Shown: positions 47,552-55,964, counted from the stretch's first letter. The stretch is 64,000 nt of DNA from Deltaproteobacteria bacterium (GCA_025353585.1 JANXOM010000295.1:1-64000); one strand, 5' to 3'. Notes: a model not told the origin generated them from the sequence alone. Made by a program: numbers and translations.

Positions 47552-49015
47552 TCAGCGCCGGCCGAGCGCCGCGAAGTCGATGAAGCCGCGCGCCACTTCG
47601 GTGTCGGTCAGGCGGACGCGGACCGCGTCGCCCACGTCGAGCCCGCGCTCGCCCTCCACCACGCGGCCCTCCGCCGGCGGGCGGAGCAGGCGCACGAACA
47701 CGCCCTTGTCGGTCGCGCCGGTCACGATCGCGTCGAACTCCTCACCGATGCGCGCCGCGAGCAGCGCAGCGGCGGCGACCTTGCGCATCGTCCGCTCGAC
47801 CTTGCGGGCGCCGTTCTCGCGCTCGGTGCAGGCCTCCGCGGTCTGCATCAGCTCGTCATCGGAGTAGGGCGGAGGCGCGCCGGCCGCGCACGCCTTGAGC
47901 AGCCGCTGCGTGACGAGATCGGTGTAGCGGCGGTTCGGTGCGGTCGAGTGCGCATAGTCGTCGACCGCGAGGCCGAAATGGCCCTGGTCGGGATCGGTCG
48001 CGCGTTGCAGCACGTACTGCCCGGGCCCCATCAGCTTGACGACCGACAGCGAGACGTCCGCGAAGGGCTCGGGGTCGGCCTGGCGCCGGGTCGAGAGGAA
48101 CGCGGCCAGCGCCGGCGCGCTCGGCGCCGCGGGGAGCGCGATGCCGAACCCGGCCGCCAGCGCCACGATCCGGTCCCAGCGCTTCGGCGCGCGGACCACG
48201 CGGCGGATCGACGAGCGGCCGCGGTCCTCGAGGAACCGCGCGGTCGCCCCGTTCGCGGCGATCATCAGATCTTCGATCAGCTGGCGCGCGCGGTTCGCGC
48301 GGACGAGCTCGAGGCCGATCACCTGCCCGTCTTTCGTTACCGGCTGCGCCTCGCGCGTGTCGAGGTCGAGCGCCCCGTGCTCGTGGCGGAGCCGGCGAAG
48401 CCGCTGCGCGCACTCGTCCTGAAGCTTGACCTGGTCGGCGATGACCGCGCCGCCGGCCGGCGGGGGCGCGCCGCGCTCCCCCTCGAGCCACGCGCCCACC
48501 CGCTCGTAGACGAGCTTCGCGTGGTTCACGACGCGCGCGACATAGATCTTTGTCTCGGCGTCGTCGAGCGTGCCGTCCGCGCGGACGACCATGTCCGTCA
48601 CCACCGCGAGCCGCTCCTGGTCGCCGAGCAACGACGTGCGACCGACCGAGAGCACCTCGGGCAGCATCGGGAAGATGTGCACGCCCGTGTACAGCGTGGT
48701 CGTGTTGACGGCGGCCGCGCGGTCGATCGGCGAGCCCTTCGGGACGAGCGCGTCCACGTCCGCGATGCCGATCCGGATGCGGATCGCGCCGGGCGGCTCG
48801 GCCAGGCGCTCGGCGACCTCGATCTGGTCGAGGTCGCGCGACTCCTCGTTGTCGATCGAGGACCACGGCAGCGCGCGCAGATCCGCGGCGCCCTCGTCGG
48901 GGTCGTTGACCGGCACCGTGGCGTCGAGCCCCGCGGGCAGGTCCGGCGCGAACCCGTTGGCGGTCAGGACGCCGCGGGCGATGTGGAGCATGTCGTACGC
49001 GGCGGGGCTTCCCAT
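47552..49015 (-). CDS. RNB-domain ribonuclease (RNase II/R superfamily)
   Basis: 487 residues from ATG 49015 (an in-frame GTG at 49030 is possible). The RNB active-site region SSIDNEESRDLDQIEVAE replaces the canonical IDDxxSxDxDDA with Asn and Gln at two positions, but keeps Asp at ID, RD and LD. HSTAPNRRYTDLVTQRLL is the RRYxDL motif. A C-terminal S1-like barrel (about 405-487) binds RNA; the N-terminal cold-shock domains of RNase R are missing. Such short RNB proteins occur in cyanobacteria and deltaproteobacteria. Activity is likely but the metal site needs testing. Confidence 0.88.
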   Translation of the reverse strand: MGSPAAYDMLHIARGVLTANGFAPDLPAGLDATVPVNDPDEGAADLRALPWSSIDNEESRDLDQIEVAERLAEPPGAIRIRIGIADVDALVPKGSPIDRAAAVNTTTLYTGVHIFPMLPEVLSVGRTSLLGDQERLAVVTDMVVRADGTLDDAETKIYVARVVNHAKLVYERVGAWLEGERGAPPPAGGAVIADQVKLQDECAQRLRRLRHEHGALDLDTREAQPVTKDGQVIGLELVRANRARQLIEDLMIAANGATARFLEDRGRSSIRRVVRAPKRWDRIVALAAGFGIALPAAPSAPALAAFLSTRRQADPEPFADVSLSVVKLMGPGQYVLQRATDPDQGHFGLAVDDYAHSTAPNRRYTDLVTQRLLKACAAGAPPPYSDDELMQTAEACTERENGARKVERTMRKVAAAALLAARIGEEFDAIVTGATDKGVFVRLLRPPAEGRVVEGERGLDVGDAVRVRLTDTEVARGFIDFAALGRR

Positions 49016-49145
49016 CCCCCGTATCTTCACACGATCGCAATAAAGTCGCCGCGCTGCGTGGTGTTTGAGCAACGCTGACGCGCCGGCGCCACGCACGTCC
49101 GGACACCGGACCGTGGTAACGCTTGGGCTTGCCACGAGGGGCAGG

Positions 49146-49178
49146 TGGTGTTCCGCTTGCAGTGGCGGGGGAACACCA
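49146..49178 (+). promoter_or_regulatory. 9-bp perfect inverted repeat covering the start codon and ribosome-binding region
   Basis: TGGTGTTCC (49146-49154) is the exact reverse complement of GGAACACCA (49170-49178), whose last A is the first base of the ATG. In mRNA this hairpin (15-nt loop) would pair the A of the AUG and the bases just before it, and hold the upstream GGGG in the loop or stem edge. Confidence 0.5.
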
Positions 49179-50569
49179 TGCGAAGCCAGCTGCTCTTGTG
49201 TCTCGGTCTCTGCGTCTCGGGCGCGTCCCTCACGAGCTGCGTGATCGGCGCGCCCCCCGGCTTCTCGGCAGGGACGTCCTGGACGATCCCGCTCGTGGAC
49301 CCGCTCGCCGACGGCCGCCTCGTGACGCCGGTGATGGTGGACGGGAAGGGGCCGTTCCTGTTCGTCATCGATCCGGACGCCCGGTTCACCACGGCGGACG
49401 TCTCCCTCGCGGGGATCGCGCAGGTCTCCCCGAAGGCGGGGCCGCGTCTGACCGACGAGAACGACGCCACGCTCCCCACCTGGTACGCCACGGTCCCCAA
49501 CATCAAGATCGGCACGCTCGAGCTCAGCCTCAAGACGATCGGCTTTGTCGCCGACAACCGATACGACGACGATGGTCGCCGGATCTGGGGCGTCATCGGA
49601 CGCGACGTGATCGCAGACTCGCTCGTCTTCACGGTGGATCGGGACCACGGCGTCGCGCGACTGACCGTCAATGACAAGTACGTGCCGCCCGCGACCGCGC
49701 AGGTCCTCGCCTACAAGAAGCTGCTCGCGCGCCCGGGCTCCGAGAACGCGCCGGGCCTCCTCGCGGGCACGCGCTACCTGGTGTCCACGAACGTCGACGG
49801 GAAGCAGGTCGATCTCCACCTCGATCTCGGCGACAACCCGAGCCAGCTCCTCGCGCGGCACTGGGCCGACGCGAAGCTGCAGGCGAGCGACTGGGCCCTC
49901 TCGTTGATCGACGAGACCGGGACGCACCACCAGACGAAGACGAACGGCCTCGCGGCGCAGGTGACGGTGCAGGCCGCGTCCGGGCCGGTCACGCGCACCG
50001 GGATCGGCTTCGTCCCGTACGCGGACAAGCGCTGGATCTACGGCCAGATCGACGGGACGCTCGGCCTCGACTTCTTCCGCCCGTACGTCGTGTCGGCCGA
50101 CTGGCAGCACGAGAAGTTCTATCTGTCGCCGCGCGAGAGCGGCCCCGCGACGACGGCCGAGCGCATCGGGCGCTGGAACGCGGCGTCGACCGCGCGCTGC
50201 GCGGCCGCGGGCTGCGCCTCGGCGAGCGCCTCGATGGCCTCGCCCCCGCCGACCGCCGAGCTCGGCATGGCCGACGATGCCCCCGTGACGCTGCCGGCGG
50301 GGACCCCGCGCGCGATGCTCCACGTGGCGCGCGATCCGGCGCTCCTGGGCCAGAACCTCGAGGTCGTGTTCGCCGCCACGTCGGCGACCGGCGAGGCGCT
50401 GCCGCGTGTCTATGCGGACCTCGGCGCGAACACGAACACGCTCGATGCGCCCATCGAGCCGCGGTACGCGAACGCGAAGCTCGAGGTGGTCGACATCTCG
50501 CCGTTCCCGCGCGCCTGCGCGAGCCACGCGCCGTCGTGCACGCACGTCGCGCCGCCGCTCGCGCCGTAG
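49178..50569 (+). CDS. Lipoprotein with a degenerate pepsin/retropepsin-like fold
   Basis: 463 residues from ATG 49178; GGGGG precedes it, and a GTG at 49145 would extend it by 11. Signal LLLCLGLCVSGASLTSC. Residues ~45-160 resemble a retropepsin half: TPVMVDGKGPFLFVIDPDA, where the family has DTGA, then GVIGRDVIADSLVFTVDRDHG. A second half (about 190-320) has VDLHLDLGDNPSQL and GTLGLDFFRPYVVSADWQ. Both catalytic triplets are altered (DPD, DLG), so protease activity is doubtful. Ends in TAG. Divergent from the RNB gene, 162-bp gap with a GTCCGG-ACA-CCGGAC hairpin at 49097-49111. Confidence 0.65.
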   Translation: MRSQLLLCLGLCVSGASLTSCVIGAPPGFSAGTSWTIPLVDPLADGRLVTPVMVDGKGPFLFVIDPDARFTTADVSLAGIAQVSPKAGPRLTDENDATLPTWYATVPNIKIGTLELSLKTIGFVADNRYDDDGRRIWGVIGRDVIADSLVFTVDRDHGVARLTVNDKYVPPATAQVLAYKKLLARPGSENAPGLLAGTRYLVSTNVDGKQVDLHLDLGDNPSQLLARHWADAKLQASDWALSLIDETGTHHQTKTNGLAAQVTVQAASGPVTRTGIGFVPYADKRWIYGQIDGTLGLDFFRPYVVSADWQHEKFYLSPRESGPATTAERIGRWNAASTARCAAAGCASASASMASPPPTAELGMADDAPVTLPAGTPRAMLHVARDPALLGQNLEVVFAATSATGEALPRVYADLGANTNTLDAPIEPRYANAKLEVVDISPFPRACASHAPSCTHVAPPLAP

Positions 50570-50649
50570 CGCGCTCGCGAGCGCGGTGTCGTCTGCGGAT
50601 CCGCGCCGCGGTCGCTTGACGTTCGCGGCGGGCGCGCGAAGATGCCGCG

Positions 50650-51270
50650 ATGTCGTCGCACGCTGTCACCACCGAGCTCGTCGAGAAGACCATCCTCGCC
50701 TTCACCCGCCTCGACGAGCGCGGGGACAAGAAGGCGATGAACAAGCTCGCGCAGCGGCTCCAGAAAGAGCAGCCGAACCTCCTCCAGTTCGCCGCCGCCG
50801 TGCGCAACGAGCACGGAGATGCGGTCGGCGAGGCCGCCGTGTTCTACGCGACCCTCATGTGGGCGATGTTCGATCGCGGGCGCGAGGAGACGTTGCCGCG
50901 CCTGACGTCGCAGAACCTCGCCGAGGCCGACAAGGTGGTCACGGAGGCGCTCGCCACCGTGGAGGGGCTCGCCGAGAAGGAGCCGCACGAGCGCGTGGCC
51001 CCGGCCCTGGTGAAGACGCAGCCGCACATCTACGCGAAGCTCCACGAGCTGCTCGCGGAGGACATCAAGGAAGCGGCGATGACGCCCGAGACGGCGGCGA
51101 CGATCATCAAGCCCACCGAGGTCGTGATCGAGGCGTTCGACGCGGCGATCAGCGGGCGGCGCGCGGGTGAGCGGCAGGGGACGCAGGCGGGGAGCGTGAA
51201 GCCAGGCCGCAACGACCAGTGCCCGTGCGGCTCGGGCAAGAAGTACAAGAAGTGCCACGGCGTGGTGTGA
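50650..51270 (+). CDS. SEC-C motif protein
   Basis: 206 residues. Helical body (about 1-165), then a basic Gly/Gln linker and a C-terminal SEC-C zinc motif, RNDQCPCGSGKKYKKCHG, as in the SecA C-terminus, where it binds SecB and ribosomes. A chaperone- or translocation-linked role is inferred. TTGACG (50616-50621) and GAAGAT (50638-50643) form a reasonable -35/-10 pair with 16-bp spacing, 6 nt before the ATG. Cytoplasmic. Confidence 0.82.
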   Translation: MSSHAVTTELVEKTILAFTRLDERGDKKAMNKLAQRLQKEQPNLLQFAAAVRNEHGDAVGEAAVFYATLMWAMFDRGREETLPRLTSQNLAEADKVVTEALATVEGLAEKEPHERVAPALVKTQPHIYAKLHELLAEDIKEAAMTPETAATIIKPTEVVIEAFDAAISGRRAGERQGTQAGSVKPGRNDQCPCGSGKKYKKCHGVV

Positions 51271-51350
51271 GCGCGTTCGAGCTCCCGATACCCCGTCGCT
51301 ACCCGCCTGGAAGTTGACCGCTGCGCACATGTAGGCGATGACGGTCGCCC

Positions 51351-51587
51351 ATGGAAGCGCAGGTCGTCGTGTGGAACATGGATGCGCGGAACCGGCCCGA
51401 GCTGGAGGTCGAGATCTCGCTCGTCGCGGACGCGGAGGACGGGGTTCCGGAGGTGCTCTCGATGGAGGACCTGTCGGACGCGCTCATGGACCCGTGGTTT
51501 GCGGACGACGTGCCGCTCGCGGACGCGCTCGTGATCCACGACGCCGTTCCGCACGGGTACCGGCAAGCATTCCGCGCCTCGGCCTGA
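51351..51587 (+). CDS. Small acidic hypothetical protein
   Basis: 78 residues, about one-quarter Asp/Glu, with no cysteine or membrane segment. Codon third positions are strongly GC, unlike the following 400 bp, which supports coding. No Shine-Dalgarno, no family. It lies between the SEC-C gene and the repeat/remnant region. Confidence 0.45.
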   Translation: MEAQVVVWNMDARNRPELEVEISLVADAEDGVPEVLSMEDLSDALMDPWFADDVPLADALVIHDAVPHGYRQAFRASA

Positions 51588-51722
51588 ACTGTCCCGTTCG
51601 TTCCGTCTCCGTTCGCTGATCGCAAACGCAAACGTGGACGCAAACGCCATCGGCGTTGCTTCTCCGCCGCCGGAGGCCACCGATCCGCCGCGTACGTACG
51701 CACTCGCCCGTCCGCACCGAAG

Positions 51723-51809
51723 ATCGCGGCGTTCGTGAAGGCGAAGATCGGCAGCGTGAAGGCGCCGAAGCAAGTCGAGATCTGGCCCGACCTGCCGCGC
51801 TCGAGGGTC
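51723..51809 (+). pseudogene. Remnant of an acyl-CoA synthetase (AMP-binding enzyme C-terminal domain)
   Basis: In one frame the 29 codons read IAAFVKAKIGS, VKAPKQVEIWPDLP and RSRV. This is the start and middle of the C-terminal AMP-binding domain of FadD-type ligases, which continues GKV with the catalytic Lys further on. Here homology stops exactly before that Gly, and the palindromic repeat begins 10 bp later. No start codon or N-terminal domain precedes it. The rest of the gap 51588-51722 has no recognisable gene, only some CAAACG-type short repeats near 51623-51648. Confidence 0.55.
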
Positions 51810-51818
51810 AACCGTCCC

Positions 51819-51975
51819 GCAGAACGAGAGGGGTTGGCGTGGATGGGTAGCTCGCAACGCCGCGCCGGCACATCGAGACCGGCTCGCACGACGCACCAAC
51901 CCCTCTCGTTCTGCCTCCTCCGACCTCGTCTTCCTCTGCGCCGCTGCGCCAGGCAACGTCCGAACCGTCAACCGA
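51819..51975. repeat. Palindromic element, copy 2 of the dispersed repeat
   Basis: A perfect 19-bp inverted repeat (51819-51837 and 51896-51914, beginning GCAGAACGAGAGG) encloses 58 bp. Directly beyond the right arm, 51908-51958 matches 3227-3278 of copy 1 with about four substitutions and one indel (tcctccgacctc, ttcctctgcgcc, ctgcgc, aggcaacg). The left purine-rich arm of copy 1 is not preserved here, so this copy looks rearranged. Confidence 0.7.
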
Positions 51976-51988
51976 CGAGCCCTCTCGG

Positions 51989-53140
51989 CTACCACCAGGT
52001 GTCGTTGTCTTCGGCGATGCCGCCGATGTTCGCGAAGGTGTGCGCGGTGCCGTCGGCCAGGCGCAGCGTGCCCGCGAAGCTCGTCACGCAGTGGAGCAGG
52101 CGGTGGCGGACGAGCGGGACGTCGAGGCGCTGCTCGACGTGGCCGATCGGCGTGCCGCCGAGCTCGAGCTGCGCGGCGCCCGTGCTCGGCGCGCCGGGCT
52201 TGACGAGCTGCGCCTGGCCCGCGCGCGCGGCCCAGGTGCTCGTGGGATCGCCGGGCGTGGCGACGGTGATCGAGACGCCCGCGAGCGGGATGCGGAGGCC
52301 GCCGAGCCACGCGCAGTTCTCGCTGATCGGCGCGTCGGGCGTCGGGTCGATGAGGTTGATGCCGAGGATCTCGCCCGTCGTGGTGCGGCCGGCGAGCGCG
52401 ACCCAGCGCCACACGGCGTGGCGCAGCGCGTACGACTTCGTGAAGTCCATCGTCCCGAACGCGCCCGCCATGTCGATCTTCCGCGCGCCGAGCTCGATCG
52501 TGCCGCTCACCGCGAACGCGCCGAACTTGTGCGTGTAATTCCAACGCGTTCGCGTTGGACCTTCGATCGAGCCTTCCGATGCATGCGCATCGGGGCTCTC
52601 TGCGAGCGGCGTGCAGATCGCGAAGTGCTCGTCGCCGGGCGCGCTCGCGAACTCGAGGTCCACGCGCAGCGGCATGTCGTCGCCCTCGGTCCGCGTCTCG
52701 ATCCGCGCCGTGAACCGCCGCCCGCCGTCCTGGTTCGCGAGGTCGACCGCGAGCCCGCCGCCCTCGAAGTGGTGCCCGCCGCGCGCGCTGGTGGGCGAGA
52801 GCGACGTGCCGCGGCCGAGCGGCGTGATGGCAAAGCGCTTGTGCACGCGGCCGCTGCCGCGCTCGACGATGTAGATGAACGCGTTGCTCGCGAACCCGGC
52901 CGTGCCGACGACGAACGCGACGAACAGCTCGGCGTTGCTCGCCGTCATGTACTGCCACGACTTGAGCCGCAGCTTCTTGCGATACGACCCCTCGAGCGCG
53001 CGCAGCCCCGGGACCTGCGCGAGGGCGGACAGCCCGTGCGCGAACGTCGCGTCCTCGAGGTTCGGCTCCTCGAGCGCGTGGTCCCACAGGCCGATCCGCG
53101 GCTCGCGCGCGCCCTTGGCGACGAGATCGCCGCCGCTCAC
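51989..53140 (-). CDS. DUF2804 family protein
   Basis: 383 residues. SWQYMTASNAELFVAFVVGT then ASNAFIYIVERGSG, and GTMDFTKSYALRHAVWRWVA match DUF2804, a soluble beta-rich lipocalin/AttH-like family of unknown role. No signal. Its ATG overlaps the stop of the amine-oxidase-like gene (ATGA), so it is translated with it. Related proteins are suspected to bind hydrophobic ligands. Confidence 0.75.
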   Translation of the reverse strand: MSGGDLVAKGAREPRIGLWDHALEEPNLEDATFAHGLSALAQVPGLRALEGSYRKKLRLKSWQYMTASNAELFVAFVVGTAGFASNAFIYIVERGSGRVHKRFAITPLGRGTSLSPTSARGGHHFEGGGLAVDLANQDGGRRFTARIETRTEGDDMPLRVDLEFASAPGDEHFAICTPLAESPDAHASEGSIEGPTRTRWNYTHKFGAFAVSGTIELGARKIDMAGAFGTMDFTKSYALRHAVWRWVALAGRTTTGEILGINLIDPTPDAPISENCAWLGGLRIPLAGVSITVATPGDPTSTWAARAGQAQLVKPGAPSTGAAQLELGGTPIGHVEQRLDVPLVRHRLLHCVTSFAGTLRLADGTAHTFANIGGIAEDNDTWW

Positions 53141-54090
53141 TTGCGCTTCGACTTCGCGGCCGCCTTGGCCGCCGGCTTCTTCGCCGCCGCCGGCTTCTTC
53201 GCCGGCGCCTTGGCCGGCGCGCCGCCGAGGCCCTCCACGCGCACGCTCGGCCCCGCCGTGTACGGGAAGCTCTGGTCGAAGTGCACGTGCGCCACGTACC
53301 AGAGCGTCACGTCATCGCCGTCGAGCGGCTCGTCGCCGACATACGCGGCCGGGAACGTCGTCGAGCCCGCCACGCTGTCGAGCACCTTGCGGCGCTGGGA
53401 CGCGGCGCCCGCGAGGCTCTCGCGGATGCTCGTGGTGTCCGAGCTGCGCGGCGAGAACGGCGCCCACTCGCCATCGTGATAGCGGATCGCGAAGACCTCC
53501 GCGTCGTCCCAGCTGTGCGGGCGGATGTTGATCTTCGAGCCCGAGCCGAAGTCGACCTGGCGCCATACGTTCCCGCCCTCGTCGGCCTCACCGCTGTACG
53601 GGAACCACCCTTCCGTCTCGACGCGCTGCCAGCGCCCGTCCTCGAATCGCTCGAACGCGTCGTCCCGCGCGCCGTCGAGGTCGAAGTCGAACCGCCAGTG
53701 CGGGTGATACGTGTGCTGGTCGTGCATGCCGGGCCCGTAGATCGTGAGCCACGGGCAGAGGCGACCGTCGTCGTGGAAGCGCCAGAGCTGCGTGTAGTGG
53801 TACGGGCCGGCCGTGAACTGCGCCGACAGCTCCACGCCGCCGCGGAACGACTGCACGCGCACCGGCCCCTGGATCGTGCGCGTCCCGAGCGGGATCCACC
53901 ACGGCCCGTGCACCTCGCCCGGGTCCGTCTCGGGATCGAGATCGCGCTGGTGGTCGACCGTCACGTACGGCAGCGACGCCTCCCACAGCACGCGATGCCC
54001 GCGGAAGTCCGCGAGGTACACCATGATCCCGGCGCTCTCGGTGAGGCGCCAGTGGAACTTCCAGCCTGCTTCTTCGATCACGTTGCTCAT
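53137..54090 (-). CDS. Copper-amine-oxidase-like protein, C-terminal (catalytic-type) portion
   Basis: 317 residues. FHWRLTESAGIMVYLADFRG and RVLWEASLP match the opening of the copper amine oxidase catalytic domain. AGPYHYTQLWRFHDDG aligns base for base with the E. coli VGNYDYIFDWVFHENG, where the first Tyr becomes topaquinone; here N-Y-D is P-Y-H. Copper ligands HxH are present in YHPHWRFDFDLDG, and LWYVAHVHFDQ supplies the third His. The segment that holds the catalytic Asp in the enzyme is not recognisable. A Lys/Ala/Pro tail (last 30 residues) is basic. Too short for a full catalytic domain (~400). Confidence 0.7.
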   Translation of the reverse strand: MSNVIEEAGWKFHWRLTESAGIMVYLADFRGHRVLWEASLPYVTVDHQRDLDPETDPGEVHGPWWIPLGTRTIQGPVRVQSFRGGVELSAQFTAGPYHYTQLWRFHDDGRLCPWLTIYGPGMHDQHTYHPHWRFDFDLDGARDDAFERFEDGRWQRVETEGWFPYSGEADEGGNVWRQVDFGSGSKINIRPHSWDDAEVFAIRYHDGEWAPFSPRSSDTTSIRESLAGAASQRRKVLDSVAGSTTFPAAYVGDEPLDGDDVTLWYVAHVHFDQSFPYTAGPSVRVEGLGGAPAKAPAKKPAAAKKPAAKAAAKSKRK

Positions 54091-54100
54091 GGCTGCGCCC

Positions 54101-54727
54101 TCACCACTGTCCCGCCGGGACCACCTGGGTCACCGTGTTGTCGAGGAGATCGACCACCGCCACCACCGACGCGTGGCCGTCATCGCGGCCGAACACGACG
54201 GCGGCGGAGCGCCGCGCGTACGCGAGATCGGCCGGCGTGCGGCCCCAGTAGTGCGAGGTCATCAGCGGCACGTCGCCCATGCCGAGCTTGTCGCGCACGC
54301 GCTGGTCGACGCTCGCGATGGAGACGGCGAGCGCCTCTTCCTCGCGCGACAGCATTGGCTGCCCCTTGCTCAGATCGAGGTGCGCGACGATGCCCGCGTC
54401 GAGATCCAAGCACGCATCGACGGCCCGGTCGGCCGCGTAGTCGTACGCCACGACGCGCGCGAGCCGATGGCCGGCCATCCAGTGCGGCGGCTTGAGGACG
54501 AGCGGCTCGCAGCAGATGATCCGGTAGCGCCCGACCTTGGCCATCTGCGAGAGGCGGCGGTCCTCGGTCAGCGTCCGCAGCGCGTCGGCGGTCTCACCGG
54601 GGGTGAGCGGGTCGAACAGCGTGGGATCGGCGTCCTCGAGGTCGGCCTGAGGCGAGCCGGTCGGTGCAGACGAGTTTCGCTTGGAAATCGTAGGCTTAGC
54701 AGGCTTCGCGCGAGACTTTGCGGCCAT
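54101..54727 (-). CDS. Copper-amine-oxidase-like protein, N2/N3-type portion
   Basis: 208 residues. A basic Lys/Ser/Pro N-terminus (about 1-30) precedes PLTPGETADALRTLTEDRR, ICCEPLVLKPPHWM, RVVAYDYAADRAVDACLDL and MLSREEEALAVSIASVDQRV, which follow the order of the N2 and N3 domains of copper amine oxidases. It ends 10 bp before the gene encoding the catalytic-type part, so the usual single polypeptide is split. No signal peptide. First gene of the three-gene operon; TATAGT box 7 nt before its ATG. Confidence 0.6.
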   Translation of the reverse strand: MAAKSRAKPAKPTISKRNSSAPTGSPQADLEDADPTLFDPLTPGETADALRTLTEDRRLSQMAKVGRYRIICCEPLVLKPPHWMAGHRLARVVAYDYAADRAVDACLDLDAGIVAHLDLSKGQPMLSREEEALAVSIASVDQRVRDKLGMGDVPLMTSHYWGRTPADLAYARRSAAVVFGRDDGHASVVAVVDLLDNTVTQVVPAGQW

Positions 54728-54734
54728 CCGGCCG

Positions 54735-54767
54735 ACTATACACGGCTTTAGAACGACTTTAGATCGA
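54735..54767. promoter_or_regulatory. TATAGT -10 box and 11-bp tandem repeat in the amine-oxidase-like operon promoter
   Basis: Minus-strand TATAGT (54740-54735) lies 7 nt before ATG 54727. Two 11-bp direct repeats, CTTTAGAACGA (54746-54756) and CTTTAGATCGA (54757-54767), lie over the spacer/-35 area. One helical turn of spacing suggests a protein-binding site. Confidence 0.45.
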
Positions 54768-54795
54768 CGCCCGGCGCGACGCGTTTCAATCCTCC

Positions 54796-55902
54796 ATGAC
54801 TCGCATGGCTCGCCTCCTCGCCGCGCTCGCCTTTGTCGCCGGCTGCTCGTCCGCCTACGCCGACCAGGTGGAGGGCCCGCCGCCGGGCTCCGCGCGGACC
54901 GCGATCGCGATCGCCTCGGCGCCCGCGAAGATCCGCGCGCCGTACGACGTGCAGATCATCCGCGAGAACGGCGAGACCCTGCCGACGTACGCGGCCAAGG
55001 ATCGCTACTACGTCCAGGGCAACCCCGGGGAGCGCTACATCCTCCGCATCACGAACCCGACGCCAAATCGGGTCGAGGCGGTGGTCACGGTCGACGGCCT
55101 CGACGTGGTCGACGGCGAGGTCGGCTCGCTCTCCAAGCGCGGCTACATCGTGCCGGCCTACGGCGAGACGCGCATCGAGGGCTTCCGCACCTCGGCGCAA
55201 GACGTGGCGACGTTCCGCTTCTCGTCGGTCAACGATTCGTACGCGGGCAAGCAGGGCAAGGCGCGCAACGTCGGCGTCGTCGCGGTCGCGCTCTTCGAGG
55301 AGCAGGCCGCGCAGCAGATCATCGAGCCGGCCCCGCCGCCGCCGAGCGTCTACAACTACGAGGACGACGTGGACGGCCGCGTCGGCGCCACCCGCGGCGG
55401 CGGTGGCGCCGGTGGTGCCAAGGACAAGAAGTACGACGCCGACGGCGATCGCGTCGCGTCCCGCCAGGTGTCGCCCCACGGGCACGCCGCCCCGCAGCCG
55501 TCGCCCGCGAGCGGTCCATCAGGGGCGCCCTCCGATGCCCGCGCCCCGATGCCGGTGAAGGCCGCCCCGCCGCCGCCGGCGCCGCCGCGCAGCTACCACG
55601 AGCGCCAGCGTCGCGAGCTGAGCGACCCCGACGGCGCGGCCGACGAGGCCGAGGCGCCGCGCACCAATCGTCCCGGCCTCGGCACCGAGTACGGCGAGCA
55701 GCGCTACTCCGCGACGAGCTTCACGCGCTTCCAGCGCGCCGCGGACCGGCCGATCGCGATCGCCGAGCTGCGCTACAACGACACCGCCGGCCTCGTGGCG
55801 CTCGGCATCCAGGTCCAGCCGCTGCCGGACGCAGGCGAGATCATGACGCGCGAGACGGCCGACCCGTTCCCGGGTAGCCACTACGCGATGCCGCCGCGCT
55901 GA
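54796..55902 (+). CDS. Predicted lipoprotein with Pro-rich middle
   Basis: 368 residues. Signal LLAALAFVAGC (Cys17). A beta-rich domain (about 45-180) has NPGERYILRITNPTPNRVEA and GYIVPAYGETRIEGF, similar to envelope proteins that assemble surface appendages, but no family was named. Residues ~180-270 are Gly/Pro/Ser-rich linker. The C-terminal ~60 residues are again folded (RYSATSFTRFQRAADRPIAI). An in-frame ATG at 54805 is also possible. Divergent from the amine-oxidase-like operon. Confidence 0.65.
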   Translation: MTRMARLLAALAFVAGCSSAYADQVEGPPPGSARTAIAIASAPAKIRAPYDVQIIRENGETLPTYAAKDRYYVQGNPGERYILRITNPTPNRVEAVVTVDGLDVVDGEVGSLSKRGYIVPAYGETRIEGFRTSAQDVATFRFSSVNDSYAGKQGKARNVGVVAVALFEEQAAQQIIEPAPPPPSVYNYEDDVDGRVGATRGGGGAGGAKDKKYDADGDRVASRQVSPHGHAAPQPSPASGPSGAPSDARAPMPVKAAPPPPAPPRSYHERQRRELSDPDGAADEAEAPRTNRPGLGTEYGEQRYSATSFTRFQRAADRPIAIAELRYNDTAGLVALGIQVQPLPDAGEIMTRETADPFPGSHYAMPPR

Positions 55903-55952
55903 CGCGCCGGCCCTTGCCCGGACCTGCCAACCGGGTCGCCGCCCGGTCGTGA

Positions 55953-55958
55953 TAGCGT
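55953..55958 (+). promoter_or_regulatory. Candidate -10 box (TAGCGT)
   Basis: TAGCGT, 6 nt before ATG 55965, no Shine-Dalgarno. Confidence 0.4.
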
Positions 55959-55964
55959 TTCTCG

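Noticed and set aside
51723..51889. Minus-strand open frame with LPIFAFTNAAIF, resembling an NhaA antiporter helix
   Set aside because: It is antisense to the acyl-CoA-synthetase remnant, which matches over a longer stretch and in the expected motif order.
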